Below are positions 41,768 to 54,362 of a stretch of 64,000 nt of DNA, one piece after another. The stretch is from assembly GCA_038373865.1 (NCBI GenBank), contig JAXGGA010002063.1, positions 62,001 through 126,000 on the forward strand. The letters run 5' to 3'. The stretch's first letter is position 1; every line of letters begins with the position of its first letter. A program made the translations under genes and the position numbers. The notes under the pieces are model-generated. The model was given only the letters and a program-made list of their open reading frames with translations. It searched no databases and had not been told where the DNA came from. Source of the DNA: Uloborus plumipes (lineage: Eukaryota > Arthropoda > Arachnida > Araneae > Uloboridae).

Positions 41768-43499
41768 TAGTGCATAAATTAGTCGTTATTCTGTGGTATT
41801 TTTAAAGGAGGTGTTCGTAAGTTAGGTCATGCTTTGAAGGGGGAGGGGGCTTGAGAAATTGTGGCAGTTTGAGGCAAAGAATGGATGCGTGTACTTAGGC
41901 GTGTGGTATTACACATTTTAATAGCAATGTGCTTATGAAAAACAAAGTGACACGTGACAATTGAAGGAAAGCGGGTTAGGTGAAGTGTGTGTGCGTGTTT
42001 TTTTTTTGTAACAGAGGAAGGAGGGTCAAATTCGTTGAAAAACAGAATGACATCATTTATGGACAGCGCAAAGTTACTTCTCATAAGAACTGAGGCCCCA
42101 CAAAAAGTGTAATTGTTTTACCTTTAATTTATCATTTCATTTTTCCCAGACATCTTTATAGAGTTCTAACAAAAATTATAAGATTTTTTTTTTATTTAAA
42201 ACATAATATTTTTTGAGCAATTAAAGTATGTTCAGAAGTATTATAAAAAGTAGCTTACACAAATACTCTGTAAGGAAGGTAAAATATTGCAATATAAGGA
42301 AGTCTGAAAAAAAAAGAGATGTGTTACACACTTTTTTCCAAACGAAAAGTTTCTTTAAACTGTAAGTTTTGGATGTGTCTGCAACTTTACTTCATGGATT
42401 TGAATATTTTAGCTCTCCTCTAAAAACACATTTTCAGAAAAGAATCATATTTCTCATAAAAGTAGCAATAACTGCAACTATATTCCATGTGCTTTAGATT
42501 TTTTCCTCACAAACTTCAACACAAAAAACAGAGATTTTGATTTAAAATGGAGCAAATATATCTGTCACCTTAGTCGGTTTTCTTTTCCCTTTTTTCTTAA
42601 GTTCACTTTAAGTGATTTTTTAAGTATTTTAAAACCTGTTTCTAATAACAATATCTTGATTTTCTATTCTTCCTTTAAATGAGTTTCGTGTACCTGTTTC
42701 AATTAACGTTCAGTCTTAGTCAGAAGTACTTCGCTATTTGTAAATACATTTTTTGGCTTTTAGCAAAAATTGCAGATTGAAAAGAAGGTTCATTCCTTCC
42801 GTTTTAAAAGCAATTTTATGCCAATTAATCATTAAAAAAATTTACACTATGTTTATGTACTTAGACATTAACCTACTTTTTTTTTCATTTCCTTTTTAAT
42901 GTTTTATTTCCATTTACTTCGTTTAATGCTTCGCAATGTTTACTGAAATTATTAGATGTTTTTAAAAATATTTTGGAACCATAAATAAAAGGTTTTGTAA
43001 GTGGGAGTTTTGCTGCACATTTATGATATTCATTTTAAATTGCATCGTCTCAAAAATAATTATTCAAATTGGTAGTAGCACTTGCTGTTCTTGTTTGGAA
43101 ATAAATTTCTATAAAAATATTCCACTTTACGAAAAGTGTTTTAAATTGTGTGAACTCTCTTTTTTTCCCCTTAACACTAATTTAAATGCATAAATCACGG
43201 ATTCCTGTTATAGTGAAAGCGGGACCCTGTATTATATGAAAATCAATAGAAACTTGTAACTGAAGTAGCAAATCTTTCCTGTTTCCGAATATTTCAGTCT
43301 CTGTTTTCAATTGAAACGTGATAAAATTGTAGAATTGAAACTGTTCAACTTTGACGTTTCTGCAAAATTTTCAATCCTCCAATAACAATATAAATTCACC
43401 GTTAAAAAAACATTTTTAGCTATGTCTCCCAAGGATATGGCCCAAATCAAAGTGGATTAATAAATTAATCATTAGAGAAGTGAGAAATGTTCCATAGTG
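41768..43499. other. AT-rich noncoding stretch
   Basis: No gene or repeat is recognised. Confidence 0.5.
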
Positions 43500-43560
43500 C
43501 AGAGTTTCTCAAAGTCTGGTCCACGAATCCCTGGGGGTCAGTGATACAAGCCAGCTAAAA
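43500..43560 (+). repeat. hAT-like left terminus
   Basis: CAGAGTTTCTCAAAGTCTGG followed by TCCACGAATCCCTGGGGGTC is the typical start of many animal hAT elements. I found no matching right end, so it is a fragment or its partner has decayed. Confidence 0.5.
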
Positions 43561-43667
43561 CGTGAAAAATGAGTTAAAATAGTTACAATCGAGTCAATAA
43601 AAATTGCAACTTGAGAAATTATCTCTGAAGAAGAAAATGATTTACTACATTTTTGAACCCAGTAGTA

Positions 43668-45813
43668 GGGGAAGACCGCCTATATTGGACCCCCTAAGAA
43701 CAGGAGGCCTGTGTCGCTCAATGTGAAGTAAAACAAATATACAAAGTAGGGCATCGTAAGCTAAATTTAATTAGGAATCGCCCTTGGAGCTTATATTTTC
43801 TAAAAATATGGAAATTATTTTTTTTAAAAATATCTTACAAAAAGTAGCAAAATTCCAATTTAGGAATATATGCGCCTATATTGAACCATGCCCTTCCTAA
43901 ATTGGACCGTAACAGGAAATCATAGAATAATTTATATTTGAACTATACATCTTTTTCCAGGATTTACAATAGAATTTGTTTTGCTTCGGTCTCACTTAAG
44001 CAGTGTTGATACACTCACCGATGGCATTTCATGCATTTAATCATGTTTTGTGCTTCATCTCTATGACAAGTATTGCAATAACAATTGTTTTGTGCAGTTT
44101 CTGGCTTATTCTTGTGTGACTTTTTTCTGTTCTATGCTTCTTTCATACGGCGTTAGAATGATTGCTGAGATAGCCTTACTTTTTGTTCTATTTTTTAGGT
44201 AAATTGATATGTGAGCGTGGCCTTTACAAAATCATAGTTGAAGTTGACAATCATGCTTTGATGAGAACTATCCGCTGATTATGCAGAGCTTGTACTAATT
44301 TAAGTCGTAGCTAGTTCTTGTACATGAAGTACAACAGTACAACTTACACCAAACATGTAGCCTGCTCACTTTGAGTAGTTTTATCTGGACTACTTACCTC
44401 GAACTCTGCTCCAGCCAAGTCAATGCCGCTAAACACATGTCAATTAACAGACCAAACTCCTGTTCTTTAGAATCAACTAATAGCATTTGCCATGGCCTTG
44501 ATTGAAGTTTACCTATAAGAGTTACCAAACAGTTCTTCTATTAGATAATGGGTAATGGATCTCATTGGATAATCTCGAATCCATGTATCACACGCTCGAT
44601 TAAAATATGTAGACAGAGGCTGAAAAAAGATAACATCTTGCATGGTGTGCTTAAAGAGAAAGCAATATTATATCGCTCTCGTTAACCAAGTTCATTGCAT
44701 CTATGCTCTTGGTTTAACGGTTTTGATGAAATATTGTATCAATTACGTGAGTTATCGTTTGTGATCCAACATTTTTTTGAACAAGCATATTGCTCACCAG
44801 GGGGTGTTTTTACGATAAGCACAAACATGGAACGTATTCTTTTGAAAATAAGAATGGGGAAGAAGTAGCAATTTGGGGGTGTAGCAATTCTGTTGCACTC
44901 ATGCAGCAAATAGCAAGTGTGTTTCTAACACGTTCACCACACATTACTGCTCCAAACTGGTGTTTACCTTTATACGTCAATATATTTTGGGGCTTTTGGA
45001 TAGTGAAAAGAGCGGTTTCATCTACATTTTAGTAGCATATAAATTGTTTCTTTTTTAAATCTTTTCGAACAAATAGAAAAATTTCAATTTTTTTTCCTCG
45101 GTAAACGAGCACAAATTTTATTTTAATTAATAACTATGTTTAACAACCTGAAACTGCAACTTAATGGAAAAGGAGAAAAAAACAAATATTTCAAGAATTT
45201 GCAGCTTTTAGAAAATGTGTTTGATAAAAAAATGAATATCGTGAATAGGTGTTAAAGTATGCTTAAAATAATCTTAACTGCGCTATTAAATCAGATGAGT
45301 CACTTATTTAATGTTATAATTAATAAAAAGTCTTGCTTAAAATCATATTCTTAAATACCATGTCTTAAGTCTTAATACCCATCATATTCTTAAATAACTG
45401 GACCACCGGTCCAATATAAGAAAAAAAATGTCGGTCCAATAAAGGAAAACATGCCATTTTTTATTCTTCAGCTTATTTCTCTGTCAAAAATTATCTCAAC
45501 CGCGCATGTAAATACCTAGATGTGATCCTTATTAAACACAGATTATCATGCTATAACAGCAGTTTACCTCAGCTTACAAGTTTTAGTACTATCTTACTAG
45601 GTACAAGTCCGCAAAATAAGATTTTACACGTTTCCAACATATAGCATGCCATAACTGACGCTACGCAGTTCGAAGACTGGTGAAACTTCATACACATTGA
45701 TTTTATTCTTAAAACTTCATGTATCTACCGCTAAAGTGTACCATAGATCTCTGTACTAGATTTTAAGCCCGAGGTCCGATTTAAGCAGTGGTCCAATATA
45801 GGCGGTTTTCCCC
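43668..45813 (-). mobile_element. Tigger/pogo-like element, 2.1 kb, with decayed transposase
   Basis: GGGGAAGACCGCCTATATTG at 43668 is mirrored at the right end (CAATATAGGCGGTTTTCCCC ending 45813), with TA at 43666-43667 and 45814-45815. Subterminal copies of GGTCCAATATA and CCTATATTGAACC occur at about 43870 and 45410. Transposase relics on the minus strand make this the member that identifies the GGGG-ended, TA-flanked elements of this window as Tigger-like. Confidence 0.9.
44390..45040 (-). pseudogene. Tigger/pogo-like DDE transposase relic
   Basis: Minus-strand translation from about 45031 begins NVDETALFTIQKPQN, the Tigger block with the first catalytic Asp. It continues KGKHQFGAVMCGERVRNTLA and ICCMSA. 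Further on (44630-44520) it reads QPLSTYFNRACDTWIRDYP and THYLIEELFGNSYR, then ANAISGF and TGVWSVN...HVFSGIDLAGAEFE. These match the C-terminal half of Tigger transposases (Y.P.K..YNRACD.W; GF..TGI.P.N...F...DF). Stops and frameshifts interrupt it and the N-terminal CENP-B-like DNA-binding region is not recognised. Confidence 0.85.
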
Positions 45814-46086
45814 TAAACAAAGTACTCAAACTTCTCTCTTTTGGTACATTTTGCCTGTGTGGTCAAACATTTTTTTACATTTTCTGCACTTAGTGACGTA
45901 CAAAAAATATGTAAAAAGAAATCGAACTAAGAATATTGGATCAGCTTGTGGGTTGAATACTTCAGCAATGCTCCCCAAAACATCAAAAGATCAAATTCAA
46001 GAAATAGCTTCAATTCATCTGTGTAAAGACTTAAGCTATGAGTAGATTACTGAAGTGGTTTTTATAAAGAGACCTGCTGAATATTA

Positions 46087-46110
46087 GGGGAAAGGCACCA
46101 GAACCGGCAT
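46087..46110 (+). repeat. Possible orphan end of a GGGG-type element
   Basis: TA then GGGGAAAGGCACCAGAACCG resembles the other Tigger-like termini here, and ACCCCAAACCGACATTCC near 46292 could be a remnant. No inverted partner was identified. Confidence 0.3.
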
Positions 46111-47229
46111 ATTATTTACATTTTCTGCTTTGAACTTATATTAGAATTTTGAAATCAATAAGTTTATGCAGGTATATAAGGCAGAATCTATTTTCTGTCA
46201 AAATATATATTCATATCGTAAAAGGTATTGAAAACACTTAAGAAATTTCTAGTTGATTGGATGTTTGTAAATAAACGTTGTAAGAAATGAGACCCCAAAC
46301 CGACATTCCAATAAAAACTCTCTAAATATTCAGCCAGACACAGAAACGATTCTTTTATTTATTCATAATTACATAAAATGGTTTGTCAACAATCTTAATA
46401 TATAAAAATTACGTGTCCCTGTGTTTGTGGCCAATGGACTCCTCAATTACTGAACCGATTGTAACCAAATTTTGCACGCAGTTTCAGTTTGGTCCAACTT
46501 AAATGATAGGATAGTTTATATCTCAATTTAGGACCGCAATGTATTTTTAATTGCAAATTATGTATTTAGCTACCAGCTTTTCTGTGTTCTTGGCTAAACC
46601 TTTTTACTAAGCCTTTTTACTAAGCCTTTTTTTGACACCTCCTTGGCTGAGCGACATAAAGCACACGTTCTGACAGCTTCCGAAGCGCAGTAAACAGGTA
46701 ATATCTTAATATATAAAAATTACATGTCCCTGTGTTTGTGGCCAATGGACTCCTAAGCTACTGAACCGATTTTAACCAAATTTTACACGCAGTTTCAGTT
46801 TGGTCCAACTTAAATGATAGGATAGTTTTTATCTCAATTTAGGACCGCAATATATTTTTTATTGCAAATTATGTATTTAGCTACCAGCTTTTCTGTGTTC
46901 TTGTCTAAGCCTTTTTACTAAGCCTTTTTTGACACCCCCATGGCTGAGCGACATAAAGCACACGTTCTGGCAGTTTCTGGAGCGCAGTAAACAAGTAATA
47001 ATCTTTCTTATCTATAATATATAAAAATTACGTGTCTCTGTGTTTGTGTCCAATGAACTCCTAAGCTACTGAACCGCTGTTAACCAAAATTTGCACGCAG
47101 TTTCAGTTTGGTCCAACTTAAATGATAGGATAGTTTTTATCTCAATTTAGGACCGCAATATATTTTTTATTGCAAATTATCTATTTAGCTGCCAGATTTT
47201 CTGTATTCTTGGCTAAAATTCTTTAAACA

Positions 47230-47680
47230 TACCCGGAATGCCACCACAAAATCTGCGGTTAAAGATTGGTTTACCAATAGTTCTTCTACGTAATTTAAAT
47301 CCACCGAGATTATGCAACGCGTTATGGTACGCGTTTAGTTATCAAAAAAATCACCGGGAACATTATTGAGGCAATCATTTTGACTGGCAAGTTTAAAGAT
47401 GAAGTAGTTCTGTTGCCATGTATCCCAATGACACCGTCAGAATCTTCAATACCCTTCAAAAGGCTACAGTTTCCCGTTCGTTTGGCTTTAGCCATGTCCA
47501 TTAATAAGTCCCAAGGACAAACAATGTCAATTTGCGGTTTATATTTAGAAAATCCATGTTTTTCCCATGGGCAACTATAAGTCGCTTGCTCCCGTGTGGG
47601 AAAACCGTCCAATCTATGTTTGTTTACAAGAGACAGATTAACAAAGAATATTGTGCACCGATTAGTGTTGAGTTAAACTG
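47230..47680 (+). pseudogene. Helitron helicase (PIF1 family), C-terminal relic
   Basis: The translation reads [27 protein letters not shown] in one frame (written here in two parts), then after a frame change [20 protein letters not shown] and LALAMSINKSQGQTMS...GLYLENPCFSHGQL. After a TAA it continues VACSRVGKPSNL. These are the last conserved PIF1-like helicase motifs of Helitron Rep-helicase proteins. The replication-initiator part and helicase motor core are absent, so it is nonfunctional. Confidence 0.93.
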
Positions 47681-47850
47681 AAATTAAAAATGCTTATATT
47701 TCAAAAAATAACAAATAATATTGGTTAATTATCTACCCTACCTACATTATTAAAAAATAAAATGTTAAATTAAATAAAATGTTATAATAGCAATTAGTAA
47801 ATTTTAATTTAACTCAATTGTTACAAGCTTGAATATAATATTTCTAAGTA

Positions 47851-49129
47851 GGGGAGAGTGGTAATGAATGGGCCACTTTTTGGTTTTGAATTTTTGTAAT
47901 TTTTTCTAACACTTTGTTTTAACTCTAAATTGGTGTTTTTGTTACTTTACTTATCTGGCTATCTAAAAAAGTAATAAAAGTTGGATTAGCACCTGTCTAT
48001 AATGAATTATAACAGAAAATAAAAATTTTGAAATTTGGCCCATACAACCCCACCTATGGGGTTGAATGGGCCATCTAAGGTAATGAATGGGCCACTAAAT
48101 GAATTCAATGAAAACATGTGGATTTAATTTTTTTATTTGCTGAATATGAAAATAAATGTAGCATTTGACATGATGATACAAAATCATACTGATTTAAAAT
48201 TATATAAACATCAGAACTGATGCAATTAAAATAAAACTGATGCATACCAATTGTAGCAGAAAAATGACTAAATAATGAGACTGTAAGAAATAAAAAACAT
48301 CAAATATATATAAAAAAAATAACAGATAATACACACTATGATTTAACAAAATTTATATATTTCAAAAATAATATTAAAAATCACTTTCAAAAACTTCATC
48401 TTCATTTTCAAACTTGTCAAAATTCAATTTTTTTTTATTTACTATACATCAGGAATAAGAAATATCTAGCTTAAGTTACCAAAAAAGAAAATGAAATTGT
48501 ACTGTGAGGAATATAATATGAAGGAGAGAGGGGGGCTTTTTCAAGCCACGCACTGCGACCAGAGGTCTATTGTACTATAGGAATATAATATAGATCTGCA
48601 AATTATATTTAGAAGTTACTACAAACCTATTTTGACGACAGTAATCTTTATCTATGACAGTCAGTTGTGTTTCATATTAATGCGAAAATCCAGAGAAAAG
48701 GAAGAAAAACAATATTTAGGTGGCCCATTCATTACCATGACATAGTGGCCCATTCAGCCCCACCTATACTTTTTGAATACATTTAGGTTTTTTGAGTATA
48801 TTGAATTTAGATAACATCAAAATACATCTTAAGATTAGTTTATAGATATGTAAAGACTAGCTTATACGTATGTATGCAGTGAAATACTTGGTACATTTTA
48901 GCTAGGAAATGTTTTACTAAAAAGGGAAAAACTTACTTTTCAGTCAGGTTCTTGATCATGCCCCTCTAGTTTGAAAATGGCTCAGAGCAAACGAATGAAA
49001 ATTGGATGAGTTTAGTAGAACAAATTGCTACATCTATTCGTGGCATCAAAAAAACATTCATGCAAATACTTTTTCATATTTTGTTAGTGGCTCATTCATC
49101 ACCATGGCCCATTCATTACCACTCTCCCC
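47851..49129. mobile_element. Tigger-like MITE with repeated GAATGGGCCA motifs
   Basis: GGGGAGAGTGGTAATGAATG at 47851 is mirrored at the right end (CATTACCACTCTCCCC ending 49129), with TA at 47849-47850 and 49130-49131. AATGAATGGGCCA words recur near 48065-48095 and inverted at 48721-48765. It lies inside the Helitron. No transposase is seen. The class is inferred from 43668-45813. Confidence 0.88.
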
Positions 49130-49348
49130 TACTAAAATGCTACATTTTTTGTTGATTTTTTGTTTCTAGCAAACTTTTGTTGTTGAAATTTTTGTTCAAT
49201 TGTTTTCACATTTTGATCTCAAATTCATATTTATATAAAGTTGATCTCTATTACGGTAATAAATTTTTTCGTTTCTATTGAAACATTATAGTTTAACCCA
49301 TACCTTAGCCACAGCAACGCGTGGCCGGGTCAGCTAGTTATATATATA

Positions 49349-50775
49349 CACTGGCGGAAAAAAAATCCCAACACCAAGAAAGACTTGTGTTAGATGAACG
49401 AAATTTGGTAGGCGTGTTTATACAACTGAAAGATGACATCGATTGAAATTTCGTGTTCCGCGCATAAGTGTGGCGCAGCTGGCGTCACTCAGAACATGCA
49501 AATAAGGCTTGTTATAAAAGCGTGTTGTGAAGCTCGTGTGTATTATTTTTCCGTGAAATTGGACGAATTGCGTTCATGTTAGCCAGGAATACCTTTTAAG
49601 AAGACGAATAAGCCATTATCAACAGCTCACCGAGTTTAAACGAGGTCGTACAAATTGGCTACGAGAAGATGGATTTTCATTTCGCGATATTGCAGAAAGA
49701 CTTGGGTGGGAATGTTTCCACCATGCATGATTATTGGAAGCTATGCGCAAGGGATGGTACTACCTCAAGAAGATCGAGTTCCGAGCTGCCACGTGGCACG
49801 GCTGAGAAGGAAGATCGCTGAATCTTGCGTACGGCTGTGGCGCATCGTACTGCATCTGCGGCTGACATTCGAGCTGCAGTTGATACCGTCGTGACGCAAA
49901 GAACGGTAAGAAACTGTTTACTTCAAGGACAGCTCCGAGCCAGGCAGCCTGTAGCCGGTATTCCATTGACTGCAAACCGTTACCTTTTCCGACGGCAGTA
50001 GTGCCACGATAGAGCTCACTGGAGGTCGGAGTGGAGATCTGTTGTAATTTTGATGAAAACAGATTCTGAATTAGTGCCAGTGGTGGCTGTATATTGGTCA
50101 AAAGGAGGCCAGGGGACCGCCTGCATCCAAGCGGTCTACGGCCTAGACACACGAGACTCACACCTGGCGTTATGGTCTCTGGAGCAATTTCCTACGACAG
50201 CAGGGGCATTCTTGTGGTTATCCCAAACTCACTGACTGAAAATTTGTCGTCCGTCTGTTAATTTAACCAGTAGTACAGCCCTTCATGAGTAGCATTCAAG
50301 GGGGCGTTTTCCAACCGGATAACGCTCGCCCTCACATCGCTGCTGTAACGCAATGTACTCTACAGAGTGCTGACATGTTACCATGACCTGCAAAATCACC
50401 AGGTCTGTCTCCAATTGATAACGTATGGGATATCATGGGAGGGCACCTCGAGCATCATCCACAGTCAGCAATGACGGCCCTAGTATTGACACAGCAAGTG
50501 CAACAAGCATGGAACTCCATACCACAAAGTGACATTCGGCACCTGTCTGACATAATGCATGCACGCTTGCAGCCTTGCCTTCAAAATTCTGGAGGTTACA
50601 CCCTCTATTAAATTAGTATAATTTCACATTTGCACAGCATTTTCTTGAGCTTAAATTAGCCAGTGATCTTGTACATTTAATCAATTAAACATGTTAACTA
50701 GACAATTGCATTACCCAAATTTCATTACTCTACGGCAATTTTTTCTTGGTGTTGGGATTTTTTTTTCCGCCAGTG
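49349..50775 (+). mobile_element. Tc1-like element, full length, decayed
   Basis: Inverted repeats of about 30 bp (CACTGGCGGAAAAAAAATCC and complement ending 50775) are flanked by TA at 49347-49348 and 50776-50777. The left end lies 11 bp past the Helitron terminus, within TATATATA. At 1.43 kb it has a normal length but a broken ORF. Confidence 0.95.
49577..50612 (+). pseudogene. Tc1-like transposase pseudogene
   Basis: Fragments in successive frames retain the order of a Tc1 transposase. LNEVVQIGYEKMDFHF and ILQKDLGGNVSTMHDYWK come from the helix-turn-helix region, and RTAVAHRTASAADIRAAVDT and VVTQRTVRNCLL follow. VMVWSLEQF/SYDSRGILVVIPNSLT and QQ/DNARPHIAAVTQ equivalents (about 50310-50345) and SPGLSPIDNVWDIMG (about 50400-50440) come from the catalytic domain. 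Multiple frameshifts and stops inactivate it. Confidence 0.9.
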
Positions 50776-50777
50776 TA

Positions 50778-52679
50778 TTTCAAAAGCTACAATTGTTTAT
50801 ACTTCAAAAGCTACATTTATGAGATATAAACGTTTAAAGCCTGACACAATAACAATTAGACATCTGACAACTGAAATATTTACAGATAAATTTAGCAGAA
50901 AACCAAGAAAAGAGAAAAAAAACAATCAGTTAAACTTGATCTACTTACAATAATCACAAACATGAGTTTTTTCAAAGTACCGGCACAATCTGTATATGCC
51001 CAGTCCTCAGGTGTAATCCAAACGCTCAGGTGTGTCATTTTACTTAACACTATAATTGCGCACTCCAGCAACTTAAAACCTTACTCCAACCTTAAAAACT
51101 GTTATAATTTGCTTGGTCCCCTTTTATTATAATGTAAAATATCAGAAACAAATTTAAATTGAATGGAACTATAAAATTTTAACTATAAATAAATTTTAGA
51201 TCGTAAAGCCAGACTTGGATTTAATTTAAAAGAATTAATGAAAAATCACACACAAGCTTCAACATGACTTTCTGCATTTCATAACTCCAACATTTATCGG
51301 CTTTTTATTTCCTCTTTAACAACAAAAAGTTCTCTATTTAATCCAAATATGCCAATAAAAAGCATATGCATTTCGAAAATATTTTTTCTTAGCTACCTGA
51401 TACTTTGTTTCAAAAGAAAATGAATTACTTTTAGGAGCTCCATGCAAAACTTCTGGAACAAATTTAGGATTAAAGTTTTAGAATCTCAAAATATTTCTTC
51501 TTAGAAATTGCTTTTATGCAAACATTTTCTAAGCTATCAGATTTTTTAATCGAAAATCTTTGGATGCAACTTTTTTTAGTGCATCAATCTAGAACGTATC
51601 TAAAACTTTCAGCAGAGAGAAAAAGCTCATGTAGTTTCTTAGACTATGTCATTTTAAAAGATTTTAAAAAAATGTGTACGACATGGCAATGGTTTTGATT
51701 AATTACTTTCATGTTTATAAATATTAATCTTGCTTTCAACTAAAAAGCAAGGTAGATCGTTTAGAAAAAGTGTTAAGTGAAAAGCTTGCTCGCTTGAAAG
51801 CAGTAAATTTTAGTACTTATTTCCAAATTATTTCAATAAAAAATGGTCTTAGAATCTGTTTTTGAAAATGTTAAATGTTCAGCAATGAAATATTCGCAAT
51901 ATATGATTGCAGAAAAAAACATATATTTTCTTAATTATATCCTAAGTATCTCTCACAGACACATTTTTAAAATTTGAAATAAAATGTTGTAATTATTTAT
52001 TTAAAATCTGAGGTGAATGCTTTATTTTACCTAACTCATGGCACCAAGTTTTTTTGCGCAACTGGTATAACAAGCGTTTGGAAGCGTATAAACGATGTAA
52101 TCAATGGTAGAACATCATTAAAGTTTGAAGTTAGTTTTTTTTTAAACGTAAATATACACTAATAATTAAGTGATAAAGCAACAATTTATTGCACAACAGG
52201 GTTACAGGCTCATCATTTGCTTCTCCGTTTCTTAAAGATCATCAAAAATGAAGAAGAACCTTACAATTATAAAACAACGCTTTAAAATTTGGAGGAGTCT
52301 GATAGATTGAACACAATCTTAAAATTGATTGTGAGTAAAGTTATGGCGTTGTCTTTATGACAACAACGATTGTTGTGTAGTGCAATTTTCAGTATCTTTT
52401 GAAAAAGAGGGTATCACATCATATAATACCTGAAGAAGCTGAAGAAAAAGGGATTGTTTAGCAGTCTGGAGAGCCACTTAAAATGAGCCTTTAGTGCGAT
52501 CTCAGTATTTATATCAAATATGTGAACAAAATGTAGGCCCCCTAAGGTGAGACGTGTAAAAGAGTCATAAGAATGAGCTGCGTGGAGTTATTAAATGAGT
52601 GAAATCAGTGCTCAAATGTCAAAACTTAGTTTAAAAGTTATACAATAACTTCAATAAGCAAAAATTTTACCTCTATCTG
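50778..52679. other. AT-rich noncoding stretch
   Basis: No gene or element is recognised. Confidence 0.5.
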
Positions 52680-52681
52680 TA

Positions 52682-54005
52682 GGGGAGACTGGGTACGGTT
52701 GTGACAATTTTCATTTGCTCCCCCATAGATCCCTTAGCAATGCCTGTGAGCTGGTTTAAAGTTGTTTTTATGTTAAAGTGTTTATTTGCCTGCTTATAAA
52801 CACTAAAATTTTCTCCCTAAGTACAATAGTTAACTCACAGAACCAAATTAAACAAAAAAGGAAAAAATGTCACAACCGACCCCACCCCAGGGGCGGTTGT
52901 GACAGTGCTTGGGGTCGGTTGTGACAAGTTCAAAAATACAGCAAAACAGTCTAGATCACTTTTAATTTCAAGTAATATTAAACGTAATTCAACATAACCT
53001 TCATCTGGGAAAGTTTAACATTTAACAATGTGTCTCGTTCAGTTGAAGTAGCCTTATACCAAGTTTTACAAAAATATCAGGTTTTTGGAATTTCGTAACG
53101 TCTGTTTTGGCAACATTATGCACATCCTGTGGGTCATAACCGTGTCTGTTCATAACAATTCTCAAGTATCAAAGAAAGATTCCACATTTATTTGTTTTAT
53201 TGAAGCTTGTTACTCTTGAAAGGCTAGTTGCATGAGCTACACGAACAGACGTGAAACATTTCTATTCATAAATGAACGGAACCATTTCTCAGTAGCCATT
53301 TTACTCTCATATCTGCTTTCAGCGTATATGTAAGCTCAAAAGCACTTTATTATGAGCAATATAACCTATGCACACGTTGTTTTCATTGTGACAGCGCCGG
53401 CCGGCTCCATCGCGTTTACGAATGAATGTTTCGTAGCAAAGACTTACGATTAACGTTGCATTTCCAAAGCTGTCCGAAAGAAAAAAAAGTTTCACTTCTT
53501 TATAAGCTTCTTTATATTTCATTAGGTCACACTGCCCTATTTCTGTCTTCTCCAAGCGTATTATGGGCATCAAATATGATAAAAACATGTTTTACTCGTG
53601 TCACAACCGTCCCCACGCAATTTGTCACAACCGACCCCAACCCACTACTTTTGAAAACAGCAATCGCCATGGCAATACAAAATAGCCTACATGAAAAGTA
53701 ATCACTGCTATTTCACTATTAAGGTTCACTACTAACGGGAAGAAAACTTTCATTTCTCTATCTGTACCCATTCAACAGGAATTACTAAAAGAAATCGAAC
53801 AAAAAAACTTACTTTTGACTGTTAAAAAGTAACCAACCCCTTTGCTAGCGTTAATGTCGCTCGATGGCTACCGCAATGCTTTGACACACATTCAGACAAA
53901 CATGCTGATAATTTCTCTCTTTGCTTCAACCAAGTATTAATTATGGTTTAACTAATATGACGACTGTCACAACCGCCCCGCGTCACAACCGTCCCCAGTC
54001 TCCCC
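52682..54005. mobile_element. Tigger-like MITE with repeated GGTTGTGACA motifs
   Basis: GGGGAGACTGGGTACGGTTG at 52682 is mirrored at the right end (CAACCGTCCCCAGTCTCCCC, ending 54005), with TA at 52680-52681 and 54006-54007. Variants of GTCACAACCGACCCC occur at about 52869, 53602, 53625 and 53967, and inverted near 52895 and 52912. No transposase is recognised. Confidence 0.88.
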
Positions 54006-54362
54006 TACCTCAAAGCACGAACTGCAAATCACCCAAATTTGAGAGTTCAGTTCCCATGTTCGGGGCTTTTGGAGCAATAAATACAATGTTTCACATTTTA
54101 AACGAGAACGGTAAAAATTTTTATCGCTTGTTTTATTTTTACTTCTTCACTATAATAAATACAAAAATTTCCATAGTAATTCTTGCATTTCTGTCAGATT
54201 ATACCATATGGCGTGATGGCAGCAATTTCTTTGTCTACAGTTCACTTGGCATGTGTTTAGCGCCTTTTACTTTAAAATAAGGGTAATATTTAAAACTAGC
54301 CATTTTGGCGGAAAGCAAAATGCAATTTATTTTGATTAATTCAAGTTCTTCTAAAGACCCTT

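Larger units (their letters stand above)
46393..49337 (+). mobile_element. Helitron (relic) with three tandem 5' ends
   Basis: The 3' end GCAACGCGTGGCCGGGTCAG then CTAG (49334-49337), followed by T, is the characteristic Helitron terminus. The 5' end TCTTAATATATAAAAATTAC (46393, after A) is Helitron-like, and the first about 310 bp recur in tandem (ACGTGTCCCTGTGTTTGTG at 46411, variants at 46722 and 47030). A PIF1-type helicase relic follows at 47230-47680. A Tigger-like MITE (47851-49129) inserted later. Helitrons move by rolling-circle replication and make no target duplication. Confidence 0.9.

Noticed and set aside
45788..46045. 85-codon ORF as hAT transposase fragment
   Set aside because: It lies beyond the Tigger element near a hAT-like left end, but I could not match any conserved hAT block.
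49760..50161. 133-codon minus-strand ORF
   Set aside because: Antisense shadow of the decayed Tc1 transposase, whose + strand fragments match the family.
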